Shown here piece after piece: positions 42,531 through 54,976 of a DNA stretch of 64,000 nt. This DNA comes from Brachycybe producta. Lineage: Eukaryota; Arthropoda; Diplopoda; Playtdesmida; Andrognathidae. Location: the NCBI GenBank assembly GCA_036925085.1, contig JAUPFP010000071.1:124001-188000 (forward strand), in the 5' to 3' direction. The translations under genes and the position numbers were made by a program. The notes beneath the pieces were generated by a model. The model was not told the DNA's origin. It searched no databases and saw only the letters and a list, made by a program, of their open reading frames with translations. Numbering within the stretch: position 1 is the first letter of the stretch; each line of letters starts with the position of its first letter.

Positions 42531-44367
42531 CGAACTGTTAATGGTGGCTGCCGATGCAGAAATAACTGACAAAAGAAATAAACCTCCTAATCCCCAAAAC
42601 ACTTGCATCAGTTTAAACAATCCAGTCGAACAAATGAATATCATAAGATATACCAAGCTCGATATGATACACACATTGGTAATGTAGAAAGACAACACAA
42701 ACCAACCAAAAGTTTGGTCTACCACAGAGACGAGATTGACAATTCTTAAGTAAGCCAACCGGTAGTGTTCTATGTCCATTCCAATAACACCCATACAATG
42801 AGCGTTTTCGACTTCCAATTGAAACATCTTGTTGAATTTATCAAATGCCAAATGAATCATGAGACATATGAGAATAAAGAAAGCCATTGGAAATAGCCAA
42901 ACTGGTGTTGAAAGTACCCCGCCAACAACCCAAAACATATGAATAATTTCTGGCACAGGCGATGGATACCACAATTCCAATGGCAAAATAATGCTATTTC
43001 CGCCATAATCCCATAGTGCTCCACTGTTAAGCAGATAAACCCAACCTAAAATACACAGCAAACAAGCATCATTGTAGTAAATAAGGCTAATAGCACTTTT
43101 ACAAAAGCGTTGGGAAGTATAATTAAGTCATAAGTAGTCTACTGAATTACTGAAATTACTTTTACAGTAATTGGTAAGTCATCACATTACTAATACTTTT
43201 TCAATGATGTAATTCATAATGGTAATTTTTTTTATAAATCAATTACTATACTATTCCTTTCTAATTTTTTTTTTTTTTTGTAAAAGGCCTAATGAGTCAA
43301 TGATTATTTGATCATACAAAGATATGATTAAATTCCTCTGAAATTAGAACATACAGTATATTTTCTATTTTCGCCAAAAATTGGTTGGAAGCGAATTAGA
43401 GGAAGCGAAGTATGACTGTATAAGTATCTTTTGTTTCACTATAAATACTTATACAGTCATACTTTGCTTAATGTTACCTCTGAGCAGTGAGCACGATACC
43501 TCGCTATGACGCAGTTCACCAAATTCTATAGCTTGGCACGGAAGCGCCTTTCGCATTTGCTTTTACTCCTATGTTGACCTAACAATATGAATTTCTGGAA
43601 ACGCACCTCTATCGTTAAACGAGGTATGTCTGTATTTTACGAAATTAAGAGATTCTCAAAACGTAATTAGAATTTTCCTTAAACTTACCAGTGCATTGAA
43701 TAAGAACGATAACTAAAAACAACGACAAAACGATTTTACAGATTTTAACTGTTCCAACAGACAAAACTGGCTGAAGTTCATGATAACTGAATAGAAGTGA
43801 ATACTCTCGAAAGAAATTCGTTAAGCAACCGGATTGCGAAAGGATGTGATAAAAAGTAATATTGACGGTGTTCTGAAACGTCCAAGCAATAAAACTGATC
43901 AAAGTCGCGATCATGTTAAATTTCAGTTCGAATAAGTGAGTGACTGCTGGTACAAAGAAGGTGAGAAACATAAGCCAAATGCAAACGATGAAAACCATAG
44001 AATAGAACCTCCAGAAGTTGAATCCTCTTGTTCCATTTCCAACTCGTTCGGCGTTTCTTACAAAAAACATTCCACCCAACTTCAAACAGAAAACGAAGCT
44101 AATCAAGTACTTGTAAAGTTCTGTTTTTTCAATTCCAACTTCCGAAGACGATGGAGAATCGTTGGCAATGGAAGAAATGAAACCACCGTCGTCGTCATCA
44201 TTATCATCATCGTCGTTTTTAGTGTCTACGTCGACGGACGTCCTATAGTAAAGGTGATTTATTAGACTCAAACCTCGGCTTGACTTGGTTTCGACAGAGT
44301 TTCTTCTTTTCTGCATTCGAAAAGGAGCCACTGGATGGATTTTTCTTTGTAAGCTGAAGTTACGCAT
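42531..44367 (-). CDS. Gustatory-receptor-like gene D, divergent; 3' exons not found
   Basis: Exon 1 (44367-43689) and exon 2 (43045-42531) have GT/AG borders and the same phases (1, then 0) as genes A and B. Starting at the ATG at 44367, a long cytoplasmic N-terminus holds an acidic run (KNDDDDNDDDDGG) from a GAT repeat, then EKTELYKYLISFVFCLKLGG, aligning with the TELFKLLKPFL motif of A and B. Exon 2 gives about three membrane spans and ends ATINSS. The exons for GREVG and TYhhhhhQF were not located; repeats and the Tc1-like element lie where they would be. It may be a gene with long introns or a broken one. Confidence 0.65.
43454..43631. mobile_element. pogo/Tigger-like MITE in intron of gene D
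   Basis: CAGTCATACTTTGCTTAATG at the left and CGTTAAACGAGGTATGTCTG at the right are imperfect inverted repeats beside TA. A related end, GCGAAGTATGACTGTA, lies just left at about 43405-43422 with TACAGTATATTTTC near 43350, suggesting a second fragment. Confidence 0.65.
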
Positions 44368-45235
44368 CTCGAGGTAAAACTTAACTTCTTTTCTTTGTAT
44401 CGTAGCCGGTTCGCTAGAAGATGAACAACGTTTATAGTTGAATAGTAATGAACGCAACTTTAGAAAGTGTTCAAAAAATGTATGTGCAAACGAACAAGAT
44501 GTGTGTAACAAACATATTGGATATTTAGCACGTCATTAAATTTCATAACTCCACGATCCCAAACCAATTATATTAACATCAGTAAATACGATAACGAGTT
44601 TCTCTCTTTATCTTTTCAGTATTGGAACCCAACTACGTTATTTGAACAACAAACTTTTGGGAGGAGAAACAAAACAGTTATCAAAAAGTTACATTAGTGT
44701 AAACGTATGTAAAAAATACGACATTTTCTCAGGACGCCTTTCAAATATAATCAATTAGTTGTTTCTTTTTTGTTTTTCGTGTAAACACGAATGACATTTT
44801 GGTAATGACCTAAAAATGGTCCTAAAACATCACACGTAGTTTTAATATATTTTAACAACACATCCTTTTCTCCTTCTCCTCCTCCTCCATCATTCTTCCT
44901 ATAGTAAAGTACAAAATTAAGAACAAACTCCAGAGAATTCTCAGTTATAATTTGCAGCACGAGACAAAAACAAACGCACACGGAACCCCCAACGGAGGCA
45001 AAAATACATAAGAAACATTAGAGAGAAACATAAAATTGCACTTTGATTAATCATCGAAACTTATGCGAGATATCCGCATATGAACAACATATGTACACAT
45101 AATACAATTACTAAGGTTATTTTTTTATTGTCTCGGTTTGATGCCAATTGGGATTTTATCATTTTTATGCATTAGCCACATTTTACGAATTGAAAAAAAG
45201 AAAATAAAATCAATAAGGAAAAATGTTGTTCCTAC
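44368..45235. other. Between receptor gene D and the CTU1 exons
   Basis: No recognised gene. No further CTU1 exon is readable on the minus strand. A (TCC)n run lies near 44870-44890. Confidence 0.45.
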
Positions 45236-45582
45236 CTCCAGTGAATCATCTCGATAACCCGTGATACCTTCGTCGATGGACAGAAGAATGAGACGAAGGC
45301 CATAATCGTGTCTCTCGTTAAGAAGTTTCAAAATGTAAGCCAAAACCGTCGAATCTTAAAAAGAAACAAACAAAAAAAATCGGTTAAAAATCGTATTTTT
45401 GTTGTTTTTTTACAGATCTTCTTACTGGTACCTTTCCCTCCCGAAGCAGCTACGGCGACGTAATCACCCTTTTCAAACAGCTGGTTGTCTACAACAGTTG
45501 TGTGCACTTCTCTTTCGAAAGCTTCGAAGAAACATTCCTTGCACAAAGCGTCCCCCTTTAGATGAAGTTCATTAAACAACAA
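45236..45582 (-). CDS. CTU1: CTU1 (cytoplasmic tRNA 2-thiolation protein 1), two exons, partial
   Basis: Exon at about 45555-45432 encodes [19 protein letters not shown] and VAVAASGGK; the next exon (45354-45236) continues [27 protein letters not shown]. They join in phase 1 to give the PP-loop ATP-binding motif SGGKDST. CTU1/NCS6 adenylates and thiolates uridine 34 of tRNAs with CTU2 in the cytoplasm. The frame upstream to 45582 has only a non-ATG start; an AG at 45556 suggests a 5' exon elsewhere. The acceptor, donors GTACCA and GTAGGA, and reading frame are intact, but the rest of the protein (TGHNADD region) is not seen in the window. Confidence 0.85.
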
Positions 45583-48123
45583 TCAGAAAGAGAACGATTG
45601 AGAATATGAAAGAGGGGGGGGGGGAGAAGGCTTCTTTTGTATGTTTCGACCCTCGAGGTTACATGGATATGAATAATCATAACCACCCTATTCTTTCATT
45701 TGTGTGTTCAATGGTAAAGGACAATCATCACAGTAGGAGACCATCACTTTAGAATCGTAGAAAGGAGCTTTGACACGGTTCACTTGTGCTTACTTTCATT
45801 CTACTCCACAAATATGGGCCACTTGACGTTCAATTTCGCATGTAGGGACCCCCCTATAATGAAAGTGTACCACCAGAATACCAACAACAACACCACCATC
45901 TGTTACCGAACACTTTACAGGTTCCTTGTATACACAGTGATTGAATCCTAACCAACACACTGTACGTTTGCTCAAGTGTCTAGGAGCTCAAGACGATTTT
46001 TTGAACCCTCAAATATTAATTTTAGCACTTCAGAGATTTTTCAAAGATATTTAAAAATATACATTCGATTTTTTTCAGTATTTATTTGGGTTTTTTTCTT
46101 CCAGACTTTTCAAAAATTTGGAATTCTTTATTATTTTATGGATTTTTAGGTTTTTGAAAACATCCATGAATAGAAACCTACTGTATACAAAGAATATGGG
46201 CCGGTTTGCTTCTGCAAAAGCCGGCAATTTTATGAAAAAACACTCCTTGGGATTTGTGGGCTTTGTGAGCCTCAATGGTCAAAATGGGCTTTTTAAAAAG
46301 TCCAACTCATGGGCTTTGTGAAACTCATGGGCATGACAGGCTTTGTGCACCAAATAGGACTGATGTCCTGGACTAGGCCTCTACAGATGAACACCTCAAG
46401 AGTTCTTTTTTTAGAACAGTTCAAGATATTTCGGTCCAAATTCTGGAATGAAACTTGACACTTGAACTTAAATTTCCTGAGAACATCAAAGAAAACCTTC
46501 CAGATATTAATTTATAGTTTTTTTCTTGAATTTAGGCGTTAAAAAGTTGGCCTTTTCTTTTCTGGACGAAAAAAAATGTGAATACATGCTGAAAACTTGT
46601 GAGCGATGTCTATCGCCTTTTCATTATTATTTTTTAAAATACTTTGATTTTTGGCGGTGTTTTTAACCTTCTTCATGAAATCAAGGTTAGAAATGATTCA
46701 TTTCGAACCTACAACTAATTAATTGCAGTGAAACAAACTTCATAATAACTATGTCTTTGAGTTTGAAAAGTGACAGCATCAGATAAGAATCTGTGTTTGT
46801 ATCTGTAAATAATGTTCAAAGAGAATTTGTCTTCTTCACATGTGATCCATTGCACAACGAAACGAAACAACTTTCTGTGTTGCTTATTTATAGAAGATAA
46901 AAGTGCCAAAACAAAAATTGAAATTATGACTCAAAATCGCAATGAGTCCACAAAAGACACCCTTAAGAAGTTTCTCTGTATAGCATTTCATTCTTTATAA
47001 ATTTATAATAAATAATACCATTGACAACTGTGAACTTGTACGTTTTTAAATAACAGAATTTGTAATTTTATGGCAGAAAATGGCACGGTTGCTGGAATTA
47101 AATCTTGTTTTAAACTTAAAATTTCACAGAAAACTTTTTTTCTCCACTTTCCGGTTTTGCCTTTTATTTTTTTTTTGTTACTTGACCCTCGTCTCCCCCG
47201 TTTCTAAAATAATTCTGAAAGAAACAGGCCATCTACCAATGCAGTCAGTCAGAGTTTCAAGATTTGAACTGATATTTCATCATTTCTAGTTTATTCATTT
47301 TATTAAATTATATGTTATAAGTTAATGTTCTACTAGTCATGATTGATAATGATTTAGGCCTACAATTTTATATAGTCATTCGCAGTCATTGTGGCATTTA
47401 TTATTTTTTTGCACTTCTCCGATTCTCTTCTAAATTTCTGAAATCCAATTTCATTAAATTCATTTCATTAGTTTTTAATCTTACACGCATATAAATGACA
47501 TAATGCTATTGTTTATTAAATGTGCACATTATAATTGTACACAATTGGTGTATATTAAGTGAAAAGTAAATTAAAATTAAAATTTTTTTCTTGAAAAATG
47601 TTCATTTTAAAAATAATCAAAAAAAATTTCATTCAAATAAAAAAAATGTGACTTTTTTTTAAAAAAAAAAAACATGATTTTTAACAACTCTGGAAAACGG
47701 TAATATTTTATGTTCATATTGTGTATTTTTAGGCGCGTCTTCCAGGTGTCGCTAAAGCATTTCTTGATTGAAATTATCGATCGTTTGCGCCTGGCATACC
47801 ATGTCAAAGTCAAAAGTAGGTCAATGGAAAATGGCAACTTCCATACATTAAACGAATAGGAAACGTTAAAAAAAAGACCTCTAGATCTCAACAAAAATAA
47901 CCTTTCTCAATGAAAATCAGTCGATTTTTATAATATTACCGTCTTTGGACGTTTGAGCATCGCTGATGAGTCACAATTCTTACATAAAACTGGCATTTTA
48001 AATGAAATTAGACGCGAAACCGACACTTAAAAACCGCGAAACTACAAAAACACACACACACACAGGGACACATGTATGATCATAACCACTTATGCTGCTG
48101 CCGTGATGGTCAATAGATGGCGC
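45583..48123. other. Gene-poor stretch
   Basis: AT-rich, no protein I can support. A G13 run lies near 45616. A degenerate GGGCTTTGTGA-type repeat occurs at 46245-46350. The first exon of CTU1 should lie here but was not identified. Confidence 0.45.
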
Positions 48124-48127
48124 TTAA

Positions 48128-48786
48128 AGGGACGTGCATCGTAAATTCACAATTTCTTATTACGAATTGACAATTTATTATTCGTAACTTCAAAATTTGC
48201 TATTAACTTATTACAAATTTTAATTTGTAATTACAAACTTCACAATTTGCAATGACAAACTTCAATTCGTTATTACAAACTGTACAATTTGCAAGGACAA
48301 ATTTAAATTCATTATTACAAAATGTACAATTCTTAATCACAAAATATACATTTTGTAATTACGAATTTAAATTTGTAATTACAAATTGTGCAGTTTGTAA
48401 TAATTAATGAATTGGTATTGTTAATAACGAATTGGAGTTTGTAATAACAAATTGTGGTGTTTGTAATTACGAATTAAAGTTTATAACAAAAAAATTAAAC
48501 AAAAAACACGATTTTTGCTTTCATAAAAACAAGGCCTAAAAAACAACAAAATATAATCCCCTCTTGTCTTGTTGGTGTAGTGGTTAGTGTCTCACACTCG
48601 TGGTTATGTTGGTCATATTTTCAAATATTTCAGAAGGTGGCAGTGGACAAACAAACAAAATTATATGAAGTTAAATAAAAACGAGTAAAATTATGAAGTT
48701 AAATAAAAAGCGAGTAAAATTATGAAGTTAAATAAAAAGCGAGTAATAATAATAGTAACAAATTGTGAATTTGCGATGCATGTCCT
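48128..48786. mobile_element. TTAA-flanked MITE with internal tandem array
   Basis: Ends AGGGACGTGCATCG and CGATGCATGTCCT are inverted repeats, each beside TTAA (48124-48127 and 48787-48790), as for piggyBac or Kolobok elements. The interior (48150-48480) is a run of diverged units of the type TTACAAACTTCACAATTTG, mutually inverted. A SINE sits inside at 48495-48760. Confidence 0.75.
48495..48760 (+). repeat. tRNA-derived SINE, copy 1 (nested in the MITE)
   Basis: Pol III box A TGGTGTAGTGG at 48572-48582; box B has been lost. Downstream TTTCAGAAGGTGG and GGACAAACAAACAAA match copy 2. The tail holds three copies of AATTATGAAGTTAAATAAAA. Confidence 0.7.
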
Positions 48787-48877
48787 TTAATCTGTATATA
48801 TGAATTGTAAAATTAAAAATTAAACTTTTGTCCTTACAGGGCTCCGTACTAATTAGTTAGGTCACTAATTGCATGTA

Positions 48878-49080
48878 CAGTAGAGCGTGGATTATCGGAA
48901 CCAACTCTTTTTTAATTAATTTTATGGAAAATACTCTTATGGAAATAAAAAATGTTTTTTTGCAATCGGTTTTTTCTTACTTTTCTCCACTTTTTTTAAT
49001 GGGAGTTCGATTATATAAACTTTTGATTATCAGAACTCTATGCATGTCTGACATTAGTTCCTATAATCGACATACTACTG
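48878..49080. mobile_element. Degenerate pogo/Tigger-like MITE
   Basis: CAGTAGAGCGTGGATTATCG on the left and CTATAATCGACATACTACTG on the right form an imperfect inverted repeat after a TA. The open frame across it is not conserved. Confidence 0.55.
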
Positions 49081-50230
49081 TGATTCGTTTGTAAACTAAT
49101 TTATGAAACCAGTTTATTATTTCAAATATAGTTTTGTTTTGTAAAGTAAAATCGACTTATTTTGTAATGTCTTTTTTTTTCAGAAAACTTTAAAAGAATC
49201 AATTTTAGAAAATTACAGAACTTAATAAATATTTTTGTTTTTCTTAATACATTAAAACTCAATTAATCAACATTCGAATGCTACGAAAATCATTAGGATT
49301 AACAAGACTTTGTTTACTATTTACAAAAAGTTTCAATTTCATATCTCGAGACATATTTTTTTAATCAAATTTCAGCTGCAAAATCGAAACGAAACAGAAA
49401 CTACAATGTTTACTTGAGACATTAAAACGATAATAGACACAAAATCTATAAACTAATAAATAATAAAGAAAAACAAAAGTTTAGTCTGGGTTCAATTATC
49501 CCTGGGTCCAATTATCCCTTCTTCAAAAGAGGCTCGACACCAAATACAACAAACAACCAATGACATTTCAGACTGAACGACACCACACACATCATTATGT
49601 AAAATGAACTTTTGTTTATCATTTTAATATTTTTGACATAATTCTTGATAAAAATCACTTATTTTTGTCAACGAATTCTCATAATACGACTTCTACCCCC
49701 TCACTTTGGCCTCATAAATGACATATGAACATTTTGCATTTATTTCCTTCCTTGTTAAATAAATTTATAACAAAATAAAAAATAATAAACAAAAATAAGT
49801 CACATGACACAATGGTACAGTTATTTAAAGGGTTGGAACAAACAAACCAATTTTCGACTGCGAAATGAAGTTGCGTTCAGCTGTGATTGCAATATATTTT
49901 CTATGGAAAGACTCAAGGTGGTCGTTTTTGCTGACAACCCGATTTCATTTTGCAGTCAAGAAGTGGTGGTTTATGTATCAAGAGCCTAGACATTGCTAAT
50001 ATACGAGGCCCTCGTTCATACCATTTAATTAATTTAATTTAATTCTAGTTAGTTTTTATTTAAATTTTGTCTTTCGAATTATGCTCCATACATTCCAACA
50101 TAAACATTAAAAATTCATCAAAATCGACTTTTCAGAATTAATCTGTATTTTGTATAAATTTTGTGTGCGTGTTAAAATTTCATAGGCAATTAAATACTTG
50201 TAATTTAATAACTTGTAATTAAATAATTGT

Positions 50231-50254
50231 GGTGCAGTGCCTAGGCACTGCACC
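50231..50254. repeat. Perfect 24-bp palindrome
   Basis: GGTGCAGTGCCTAGGCACTGCACC in parts: GGTGCAGTGCCT at 50231-50242 is followed directly by its reverse complement. It precedes a hAT-like terminus (CGGCCCTG) by about 15 bases and may belong to that element. Confidence 0.85.
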
Positions 50255-50617
50255 TATTGTGCCTTTTGGATAAAACGGCCCTGGTTATAAACAAAAACAG
50301 GCTCAAATATTTAGTCCAAAAATAACTTTTCCCATGCTCCTGAAACAACAAAAGTGTCTATAGACCCATTAAGGGCCACATGAGCCCCTTATGGTTAATG
50401 TAAAAAAAAAAGATGACATAAGGTTGGTCCTATAGAATGAAATAAATATCTTTTTGATATAGTAAGTTCCCAATAATTACTTCATCGTGTAAACTGATCT
50501 CTAAATTGAAAGATTAAAAAACTATATCCTGATGGTGTGTTCTTATGAAAAATGCATAGAAAGGCCATAGTCCTCAAATGGAGCTCATACAACCCTCCTT
50601 TTTGATATAAAAACAGA

Positions 50618-50636
50618 GGGAGGGAGGGAGGGAGGG
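50618..50636 (+). repeat. (GGGA)n run, G-quadruplex type
   Basis: Five GGG tracts separated by single A. This meets the simple G4 pattern; it lies 400 bases before the TATA box of the Olig-type gene. Confidence 0.7.
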
Positions 50637-51022
50637 AAGGAAGATTTTTGCCACATGTTATGGAATATATATTGGCTACAGTCTGTATAAAACAGTAGTT
50701 TGGTGCCATATGGGTCTTACTTGACGCCATTTAACAAAAGAACTTGAATGAGTGTCGAATAAAGGCAATGCATACTTTGAAGAAGAAAAAAAAAGCAATA
50801 CAAAACCGTTCAATTTTCGAACAGACGCCAACTCAAATAAATGATTACCAAGCTCAACCTCTCGAATGATCGACATCAAAATAGCCTCTAGGGTTCAAAA
50901 GAAAAAAAAAGAGCCCCAAAACAAAACCACATTCAAAGTCCCATTCAAATTCACTCACTCCCTCCTCTTAAACAGTCTTTTTGAAGTAGGGATGTACAGG
51001 TCCTATAGTCAGGACTCAGAGG

Positions 51023-51059
51023 TATAAATAAGAGTGCTGACACACAACTGGTATTCAGT
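51023..51059 (+). promoter_or_regulatory. Core promoter: TATA box and TCAGT initiator
   Basis: TATAAATA at 51023-51030 and TTCAGTT (initiator TCAGT at 51055-51059) are about 34 bases apart to the A. TCAGT is the preferred arthropod initiator. The first ATG of the bHLH gene follows 100 bases later. Confidence 0.65.
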
Positions 51060-51158
51060 TTGGTTTAGTTAAGTTTGGATAAAATCTGGATCCTTATTTA
51101 ATACAGGTTTATCAAACAGAAAAGTTGAAATTTCTGAAACAAGATTCTACAAGTAAAC

Positions 51159-53274
51159 ATGGCTAATGAAAGAAGAAACAGGAAATCAGAAGTTCATCAG
51201 AATTCATCACAAGTAGGTTTTAAAATAAACATATTATAATGGCTATATGTAACTTGTTTCTAGAGTTTGACAAAACCTTCCAAAGTGAGAATTCTTGGAA
51301 ATTTATGCCTCAATTTGATCTTTTGAATAATATATATGTATGTGATTCTAAGGTGGCATTTTATTTAAGAACTAGTGGGGTAACCCATCATAAATGACGG
51401 GAGCCAAATTCACAGGCAATTGTGCCCTGCATTAGAATTTCTTTTCCTCCACCCTTTTATGACGTCAGAAAAAGTAACAAAGCAATTAGAAATTGATGAT
51501 GTTCATAAAAGGGCGGAGCAAATAAAATTCTAATGCTGGGCACAATTGCCCGTGATAAATTCTAGTTTAATTTTGCTACTATTATCCCCTCCCCTTTTTA
51601 TATTTGAAAAAGAAAACGAGTTTTTCATTTTCTCTGGTGTGCGCATGCACGTCGTCTGTTAATTTTTTTACTCCTTTCATTTCGATTTCAGTTTCCCCCT
51701 TCTCTTTTTTTCCCCTCCACGTTTCTCTCTCTCCCCCCTTCCCCCTCTACTCTTTCCAACCTTTTCCACTCTCCAATTTAATATCATGGGGTTCTTGAAT
51801 GGGGAGAACACATTGTAATGTTGACCTTGAGAAAAAAAGCGGTTCATTTATTTCAATTTATATAAATTCCGATATGCTTAAATGTTTTTGTCCTTGTTTG
51901 CACAGCGTTACTGACCATGGAAGTAAGGAAGTAAGGAGACAAAGAAAGATAGACGGGTCTTAATATATATAATATCTGAAGTGCTGCAAGTAGCAAATCA
52001 CTTTTTGAGCTCAATTTTCGTTTTTTTTTTTGTTGAGGGGGAGAAGTTTTTTCATGCCAAACACCAGAAAGGATTTCAGTTTCGACATCTCACAAGAATC
52101 TATCTGGCACAGTCACAAGGGCTGGAGGTAGAGAATAACTTAACTATTAGAGAAGTGCAGTAGAGTATCGATTGTGTCAGCACTTTGTGCAAAAGACCAA
52201 ATTAACATCTTCCACCATCAGGTAACTAAATAAGTGGCTACGATAATAGGAGGAAATGTGCTTTTCCTCTCATACCATGGTGAGAACTGAGGAGGACCGA
52301 GTCTCGATTAGGCACTCGGTCATCAACACTAACAGCGCGTCCGACTATAAAACATATTGCCATACTCCAAGCCTAGAAGCAATACTAGTCTATTCTCTAC
52401 CTCAAATACTAGTCATAGTGCCAGATGGATCCATTTGAGATGAAACACACCTTACCTTTTATAATCTGAGCAACTTCCTCCAACATTTTATCAACTCATC
52501 TTAAAGTTAAAACTTGAATCTTGTCATATATGATGATTGCAGATATTTGAAGATGGTCATTCCTGTGGAGCAACAACGGATTCTGAAAGTAATTCGGACG
52601 AAGGAGGACAGATTAGATCAAGGCACTCAACATCATCAAACAATAACAACAACAAAGCAATGACTGATGGAGAACAACAAGAACTGCGTTTGAAGATTAA
52701 CAGTCGGGAAAGAAGAAGAATGCACGACTTAAACTCGGCCCTCGATGGACTAAGAGAAGTAATGCCATATGCTAACGGACCTTCTGTACGAAAACTATCA
52801 AAAATAGCCACTTTGCTATTGGCCAAAAACTACATTCTCATGTTAAACAGTTCTTTGGACGAAATGAAAAAGTTACTTAATGAAATCTACTCTCCAAATG
52901 GCACACAGGCCAGCAATGGTACATCAAGTGGCAACCGTCCACTGCCCGCTTTGCCCTTGTCCACGGCCGCCTTGTTGAACTCCAAACACTCTGTGCCATC
53001 AATGGACATTTCTTGCTCAACAACTCTTGAAAAACAATCAGATCAACTGTTGAAAATTGCGCCTGATATCAAACACACTATTAATATTCACTGTGGGCCA
53101 ACAACTCTACAACCTACACCTGTAGTGAGACCTTTACCATGTTCCCAACAAACCTTTTCATTATTACCACCTTCCCATTTAAGTCAGCCTCATTATCTAG
53201 CATGTCAATGTGTTCCATGTTCACTTTACAATGACAAAACAAGAAATTCTCCAACAAAGAAACTTGGTGACTAA
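51159..53274 (+). CDS. Oli: Olig-family bHLH transcription factor (two coding exons, ~262 aa)
   Basis: Exon 1 (51159-51212) encodes 18 residues and ends at GTAGGT; exon 2 (52543-53274) begins after GATTGCAG in the same phase (0). The bHLH domain has the basic region [16 protein letters not shown], then [13 protein letters not shown], the loop, [18 protein letters not shown] and a second helix ending MKKLLNEIY, which is Olig type rather than BHLHE22 type. A Ser/Asn-rich stretch precedes it; the C-terminus is Pro/Ser-rich with a Cys-containing end. Olig proteins act in the nucleus, usually as repressors in neural specification. Stop at 53272. AATAAA near 53399. Exon 1 is inferred from phase and promoter. 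Confidence 0.88.
51372..51965 (+). repeat. Stem-loop interspersed repeat, copy 3 (in Olig intron)
   Basis: Starts ACTAGTGGGGTAACCC; inverted arms with CAATTGTGCCCTGCATTAG and CTAATGCTGGGCACAATTG; C/T-rich tract; TA-rich end. It lies in the intron in the same direction as the gene. Confidence 0.8.
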
Positions 53275-54976
53275 AGTTTTTTTGCCAAATCTTGAAAATA
53301 CTTGTTATTATAGACATTACCTCAAGTATAATAAATTGTGTTGATTTAATACCGAATTGGTGGCTCGACACATTAATTAGTAAATGTGATTTTAACAAAA
53401 ATAAACTGAAAAAAAAAACAGGATGACACCCACACAAGAAAGTTAGGAAAAAGACAGTCACTTACTATATATACACAGACACAAAAGTGAAACAAGTTAC
53501 TTTATAGTCGCTGCACTATAACTTTAAGCTTGTGACGTCAGAGAGGCTGATAAAAATACAAGGATTATATATCATTTTATCTAATGAAACAGTGTAATAC
53601 GTTACCGGTATAACAAAATTGCCTAAGAAACCTTTTGTTATTAAAATATTGATAACTTTTGCTGTCATTATTTTTCTGCTAGAAAGAAAAATGACACAAG
53701 TCGTATTTTTGATCAACTTCTTTGACGTCATAAGCTTCAAATAACAGTGCGGCTGCTGCAGCAGACAACCAAAGAAATGCAGGCGCCTGGAAAATGTTTA
53801 AAATTGCGTATCTTGCTGCTAACTAAAAACTGAAACTCCTAAAGGATGTAGTAAAAATGGAAACAAATTTTTACGAAAAAAAAATTCTTTAGAAAAAAAA
53901 ATCAACTTCAATGAATGGATAAAATGATGATGATTGGATTTCATCTTCATCATCATCATCATTTTCTAACTAAAATCTATGATGTTTATAATTTTTCATG
54001 AAGGTTACTGTGCTAAAAGAATATTTTTTAAGAAAAAATATGTATAAACAAAACATTAAACACTCAAAATGCAATTTGTAAATATAAACAAACGGAAAGT
54101 GGCAAGAGTGAGAGAGAGAGAGAGAGAAATAAGAAACATCGTAAACATACCTTAAATTTAAAAGAAAACCACTATAACTTATTTATTGTATCTCCTTTTA
54201 TAATGTAGCAAAAAAAATGTTACAGAAATTGAAAAAGTTATAAATAAAAAGTGGACGACGTAGAAGATGATGAAAATATTTGTATTTGGAAGAGCAACTT
54301 AAACAAGAATATATATCTTTCTATAAGTGCTACCGCATGTTTTTTTATGTTCTGTATACTATCCTTTGATGGGGCCAACGTGGTTTTTCTTTCACCATCT
54401 TCGATAATACTTGTAAAAAAAAAGAAAGTCGGCTTCAATTCTTCTAAACAAACCACAGATGTGTACCTGATGTATACTTTCAAATACAAACACACAAAAA
54501 AGTTTTTATTTGCTAAGCAGTTATTATTTCACTTTGCAACAAAAAACGACTCTTATATGATGAGCAGTATTAATATTTTCATAAAACAAGGACAACTAAT
54601 GTATATGAAACTCAAATATTTGAGTATCATAATTATAATTTCAATTCGAGTAGAAAACAAACATTAATAAATCTTTTTTAAAAGAAATCAAACGAGAAGC
54701 GGCCATTGAATTAATTGCTATTTTTTGTACAATTGTATTAATAACAATTAAATATAGGAAGTAAACAAAATATGAATTATACATTTGTTAAGTATACTTG
54801 TCTCATAATTTGAAAAGCTTTTAAATTATTTTGAATTTTAGTTTCAAGTGTTTATGAACTGATGTCATTTTCAAATCTATGGAGAAATAATATTCAACCC
54901 GTAATACCTAGACATTTTTAATTAGGGAATGTTAAAGTAATTTTTCTAACGCAGCAAAAATAAACGTGTAACAAGA
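53275..54976. other. 3' side of the Olig-type gene, then intergenic
   Basis: AATAAA at about 53399 is a likely poly(A) signal. Simple repeats: (TCA)n near 53945 and (GA)n near 54112. No gene supported. Confidence 0.45.

Larger units (their letters stand above)
49081..51022. other. Intergenic, upstream of the Olig-type gene
   Basis: No gene supported. Holds a 24-base palindrome at 50231, a hAT-like end (AAAACGGCCCTG near 50270) and a G-run at 50618. Regulatory DNA of the bHLH gene may lie here; nothing specific can be read. Confidence 0.45.

Noticed and set aside
45700-45780. Minus-strand Cys-containing frame (YCDDCPLPL) as the missing first CTU1 exon
   Set aside because: It has a CxxC-like pattern, but no clear donor in phase and no other match; too weak to call.
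46118-46321. 67-residue frame with repeated GF/SL peptides
   Set aside because: Arises from a short GGGCTTTGTGA-type repeat; no family resemblance.
52256-52438. 60-residue frame in the Olig intron as an extra exon
   Set aside because: No phase-compatible splice sites needed it; exon 1 and exon 2 already join in phase.
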